DNA of 64,000 bases from Plesiocystis pacifica SIR-1 (lineage in GTDB: Bacteria; Myxococcota_A; Polyangia; Nannocystales; Nannocystaceae). The stretch is from contig NZ_ABCS01000023.1 of assembly GCF_000170895.1 (NCBI RefSeq), positions 50,781 to 114,780 on the forward strand, written 5' to 3'. The notes beneath the pieces are model-generated. The model was not told the origin of the DNA and did no database searches. It saw only the letters and a program-made list of their open reading frames with translations. The position numbers were made by a program, and so were the translations under genes. Shown piece after piece: positions 62,896-64,000 of the stretch. Each line of letters begins with the position of its first letter. Within the stretch, counting starts at the first letter, position 1.

Positions 62896-63915
62896 ATGAC
62901 AGCCCCTCCGCCACCAGATGTGTCCGACTGGGTTCCCCGTACCGACGCCGCGACCCGGCTGTCGACCGTGTTTCGGACGCGGTGTCGGGCCATCGAGGAA
63001 CAGTTGTTACTCCGGGCCCGTCAGGAGAAGTCGCTCAACATAGACAACTTCGACTCAGGTCCAGGCATCGAAGACATGTTCAGGGAAGAGCTTGGCCGTC
63101 TTTTGCCCTCACGATATGCAGTCCGGTGTGGGGTCATCAACGACCGCACAGGGGCAACCGGAGGTGACTACGATATCGTAGTCTTCAACGAAGACTGGTT
63201 CCCCTCGATCAAGGCCCCCGCGACAGGGCGTTCTCGGCGAGCCCACTTCCCCATCGAGGGGGTGTACGCTGTGGGTGAAGTCAAACAAACACTCTCGCTT
63301 AGAACTCTGGACGATGCCATGAAAAAGCTAGTCATCGCCCACCGCCTTCACCGCCCTCCGGTCTACGGTAGCCGATTATCTGAAAACCGGACTCAGGATG
63401 AGTATAGGCACAGCATCTCGAACCCACTATTTTCGTTCGTCGTCGCGGGTCAACTAGCGCCGGATCTCAGCATGGATGATGTCGTTTGGCGTTTTTCACA
63501 GACAAATCAGATGCTGCGCCGACTAGAGATGGTCCATGTTGTCGGCGTCCTTGAGCAGGGCCTCGTGAGGTGGGTACGCATGGGGAGCAATGGAGCTCAA
63601 CCTGCACTCTTCCTTGGAGAGGACCTGCACCTAGACCTGCATCCCGCCCTAGAGAGCGGGGATGCCCCCAACTCAACCATGTACTCTCTTGCTCGGGCCC
63701 TGATGGACCACCTCTTCCATTGCATCCTTGCTCCCGAAGGAGTGGCGACCAGCTACGGTGAACCCGGGCAGGTGAAGTTTGCTCTCTCAGAAGACCTCGC
63801 GCACTCGGCCTATTCACGACCAACGCCATCGTCAGACCTGCAGGAGTGGAGTCCCGTCGCTTCAGGACTCATTGATGAGGAGCTCGGTGCACACGTCGAG
63901 CCTAGTGAGGGCTAG
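62896..63915 (+). CDS. DUF6602-like putative PD-(D/E)xK nuclease
   Basis: 339 residues with AGGA before the ATG; less GC-rich than the core genes. Residues 70-140 carry the pattern of the DUF6602 family: LLPSRYAVRCGVINDRTG, then GGDYDIVVFNEDWFP, and FPIEGVYAVGEVKQTLS. The D...ExK spacing suits a restriction-endonuclease-like core with Asp94 and the Glu-Val-Lys of GEVKQ. Members are found in accessory and defence regions, though their substrate is not established. The stop shares CTAG with the stop of the opposing gene at the window edge. It is the second plus-strand insert in the minus-strand tract. Confidence 0.75.
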   Translation: MTAPPPPDVSDWVPRTDAATRLSTVFRTRCRAIEEQLLLRARQEKSLNIDNFDSGPGIEDMFREELGRLLPSRYAVRCGVINDRTGATGGDYDIVVFNEDWFPSIKAPATGRSRRAHFPIEGVYAVGEVKQTLSLRTLDDAMKKLVIAHRLHRPPVYGSRLSENRTQDEYRHSISNPLFSFVVAGQLAPDLSMDDVVWRFSQTNQMLRRLEMVHVVGVLEQGLVRWVRMGSNGAQPALFLGEDLHLDLHPALESGDAPNSTMYSLARALMDHLFHCILAPEGVATSYGEPGQVKFALSEDLAHSAYSRPTPSSDLQEWSPVASGLIDEELGAHVEPSEG

Positions 63916-64000
63916 TCCAACTTTGAGACAGCACCGGCTTGTGGGGTCTGTTTCGCAAGCAAATCCGCGAGCCGGCGGACCTCGACGAGTTCGGCTGGCT
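63912..64000 (-). CDS. C-terminal end of a gene that runs off the window
   Basis: On the reverse strand one frame is open from the window edge to a TAG at 63914-63912. It gives PAELVEVRRLADLLAKQTPQ and then AGAVSKLD: a charged, helix-forming tail with normal codon bias. Too short to identify. Its stop codon overlaps the stop of the opposing gene in a CTAG. Confidence 0.5.
   Translation of the reverse strand, partial: PAELVEVRRLADLLAKQTPQAGAVSKLD

Overview
The window is about 64 kb of very GC-rich chromosome from a myxobacterium, most likely of the Nannocystis/Plesiocystis group. The clues are an AgmX/PglI-type gliding-motility domain protein, Myxococcus-type Cys-rich repeats, several Hanks-type Ser/Thr kinases including one with an FHA domain, and many lipoproteins whose lipobox cysteine is followed by Ser/Thr/Glu/Asp/Gly-rich linkers. 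Assignments rest on reading motifs in the translated sequence; no database search was run.

Layout. 1-5.4 kb: a truncated N-formylglutamate amidohydrolase, tRNA-Glu and tRNA-Gln, gamma-glutamyltransferase, a wreck of two gene fragments (a LysR start fused to a membrane-protein piece), a fibrinogen-domain lipoprotein and a small lipoprotein. 5.9-11 kb: an orphan NRPS condensation domain, a lipoprotein, and BolA next to a membrane Fe-S oxidoreductase. 11.4-17.6 kb: a metallophosphoesterase, a receiver protein, a KdsC-like phosphatase, AnmK, a hybrid histidine kinase and a cupin. 17.7-29.6 kb: an EF-hand-like lipoprotein, lepA-lepB with an unusual 450-residue extension on LepB, an envelope protein with a Cys box, an AgmX-like protein, tRNA-Arg, an MlaC-like protein and an aspartyl-protease-like lipoprotein. 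29.6-33.8 kb: an AlgH/YqgE protein, a Ser/Thr kinase divergent from an FHA-bearing pseudokinase, and tRNA-Leu. 33.9-42.4 kb: a minus-strand run ending in the phoH - TldD-like - HD-GYP - ybeY - isoaspartyl peptidase cluster. 42.6-58 kb: mazG, accD-folC, purM, a 1.3-kaa kinase-ATPase regulator, a flavoprotein, and a truncated haemoglobin with a ferredoxin-type reductase that look like a nitric-oxide or oxygen module. 59.4-64 kb: an accessory, phage- or island-like minus-strand tract with two frameshifted genes, interrupted by two lower-GC plus-strand genes. One of these is a DUF6602-like putative nuclease.

Three things go beyond ordinary annotation. First, there is a family of short dispersed repeats whose copies start at the base right after a stop codon (7570, 14980, 17723, 59102). 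Second, there is a pseudokinase-FHA protein divergent from an intact kinase. Third, in the accessory tract at the right end, both plus-strand cargo-like genes end by sharing a CTAG with an opposing gene.
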